DNA from: Candidatus Sericytochromatia bacterium
GTDB lineage: Bacteria > Cyanobacteriota > Sericytochromatia > JACMPN01
DNA: 14,175 nucleotides
Assembly (NCBI GenBank): GCA_014377495.1
Contig: JACMPN010000511.1
Coordinates: forward strand, 1-14,175
Direction: 5' to 3'
The notes beneath the pieces are model-generated. The model saw only the letters and a list, made by a program, of their open reading frames with translations, did not search any database and was not told the origin of the DNA. Below are positions 13,985 through 14,175 of this stretch, piece after piece. How positions within the stretch are numbered: the first letter of the stretch is position 1; every line of letters begins with the position of its first letter. The translations under genes and the position numbers were made by a program.

Positions 13985-14175
13985 TCAGGGCGCTGTGGTC
14001 ACCACCGAAAGCGCAAACCGGCTCTCGGCGAAGTTTTTGGTGATCTGGGTCAGGACGGCAGCTTGGCTGGCCAGATCAAGCGTGGGCGAGTCTTTGGTGA
14101 TCGCCGCCCAATCAAGTTGGTCGAACAGTTGATCACTGATCGTCACCTGACCGTTGAGAGTCAGCACCGGTGGCG
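13985..14175 (-). CDS. C-terminal end of an unrecognised gene (truncated by window edge)
   Basis: The minus-strand frame is open from the right edge to a stop at 13985, giving at least the last 63 residues (ending SRFALSVVTTAP). A GTG at 14167 could be a start, but it has no ribosome binding site and the frame continues to the edge, so I read it as an internal fragment. Visible motifs (NGQVTISDQLFDQLDW) suggest a folded, partly helical domain. It does not look like the C-terminus of ZnuA-type binding proteins. It lies 29 bp upstream of the lipoprotein and is probably in the same operon. Confidence 0.6.
   Translation of the reverse strand, partial: PPVLTLNGQVTISDQLFDQLDWAAITKDSPTLDLASQAAVLTQITKNFAESRFALSVVTTAP

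Noticed and set aside
13985..14167. Complete 60-aa gene starting at GTG 14167
   Set aside because: The frame stays open to the window edge and no Shine-Dalgarno precedes the GTG; a truncated longer gene is more likely.

Overview
The window comes from a GC-rich genome (low 60s percent by eye) whose real genes strongly prefer G or C at third codon positions. A complete RND pump with its periplasmic adaptor, and a secreted lipoprotein, point to a Gram-negative (diderm) bacterium. I cannot place the phylum from the sequence alone. There are no rRNA or tRNA genes, CRISPR arrays, insertion sequences or phage genes. It reads as ordinary chromosomal DNA holding several short transport, regulatory and metabolic operons plus one unrecognised paralogous gene pair.

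Layout, left to right. (1) 1-1182 (+): PAS/HisKA/HATPase sensor histidine kinase; its N-terminus may continue left of the window. (2) 1183-1464: an intergenic stretch with an extended -10 element followed by three back-to-back perfect hairpins, leading into (3) 1465-2253 and 2303-3169 (+): two tandem paralogous proteins of unknown function, each with a disordered N-terminus, a roughly 25-residue hydrophobic/amphipathic segment, an acidic spacer and a highly conserved C-terminal domain of about 118 residues. (4) 3162-4598 (-): an APC-superfamily amino-acid permease whose 3' end overlaps the end of the second paralogue by 8 bp. (5) 4599-5002: a 404-bp divergent regulatory region with an extended -10 for the permease and several inverted repeats around a candidate -10 for the operon on the right. 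(6) 5003-6403 and 6416-9538 (+): RND efflux adaptor and HAE1-type RND pump, followed by a doubtful 66-aa ORF and by (7) a PadR-family repressor at 9803-10501, a plausible regulator of the pump. No outer-membrane TolC-type channel is present. (8) 10615-11643 (+): a DUF3445/HODM-like haem-dependent oxidative N-demethylase family protein. (9) 11724-14175 (-), read from right to left: the 3' end of an unrecognised gene, a lipoprotein with a Cys-Glu-His motif, a ZnuC-like ATPase and a ZnuB-like permease, tightly spaced and almost certainly one operon for import of a transition metal, probably zinc or manganese. The substrate-binding protein (ZnuA) is not in the window.

The most original material is the tandem paralogue pair with its structured leader, the lipoprotein embedded in the metal-uptake operon, and the repeated palindromes in the 404-bp divergent region. 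Everything else belongs to well-known families.
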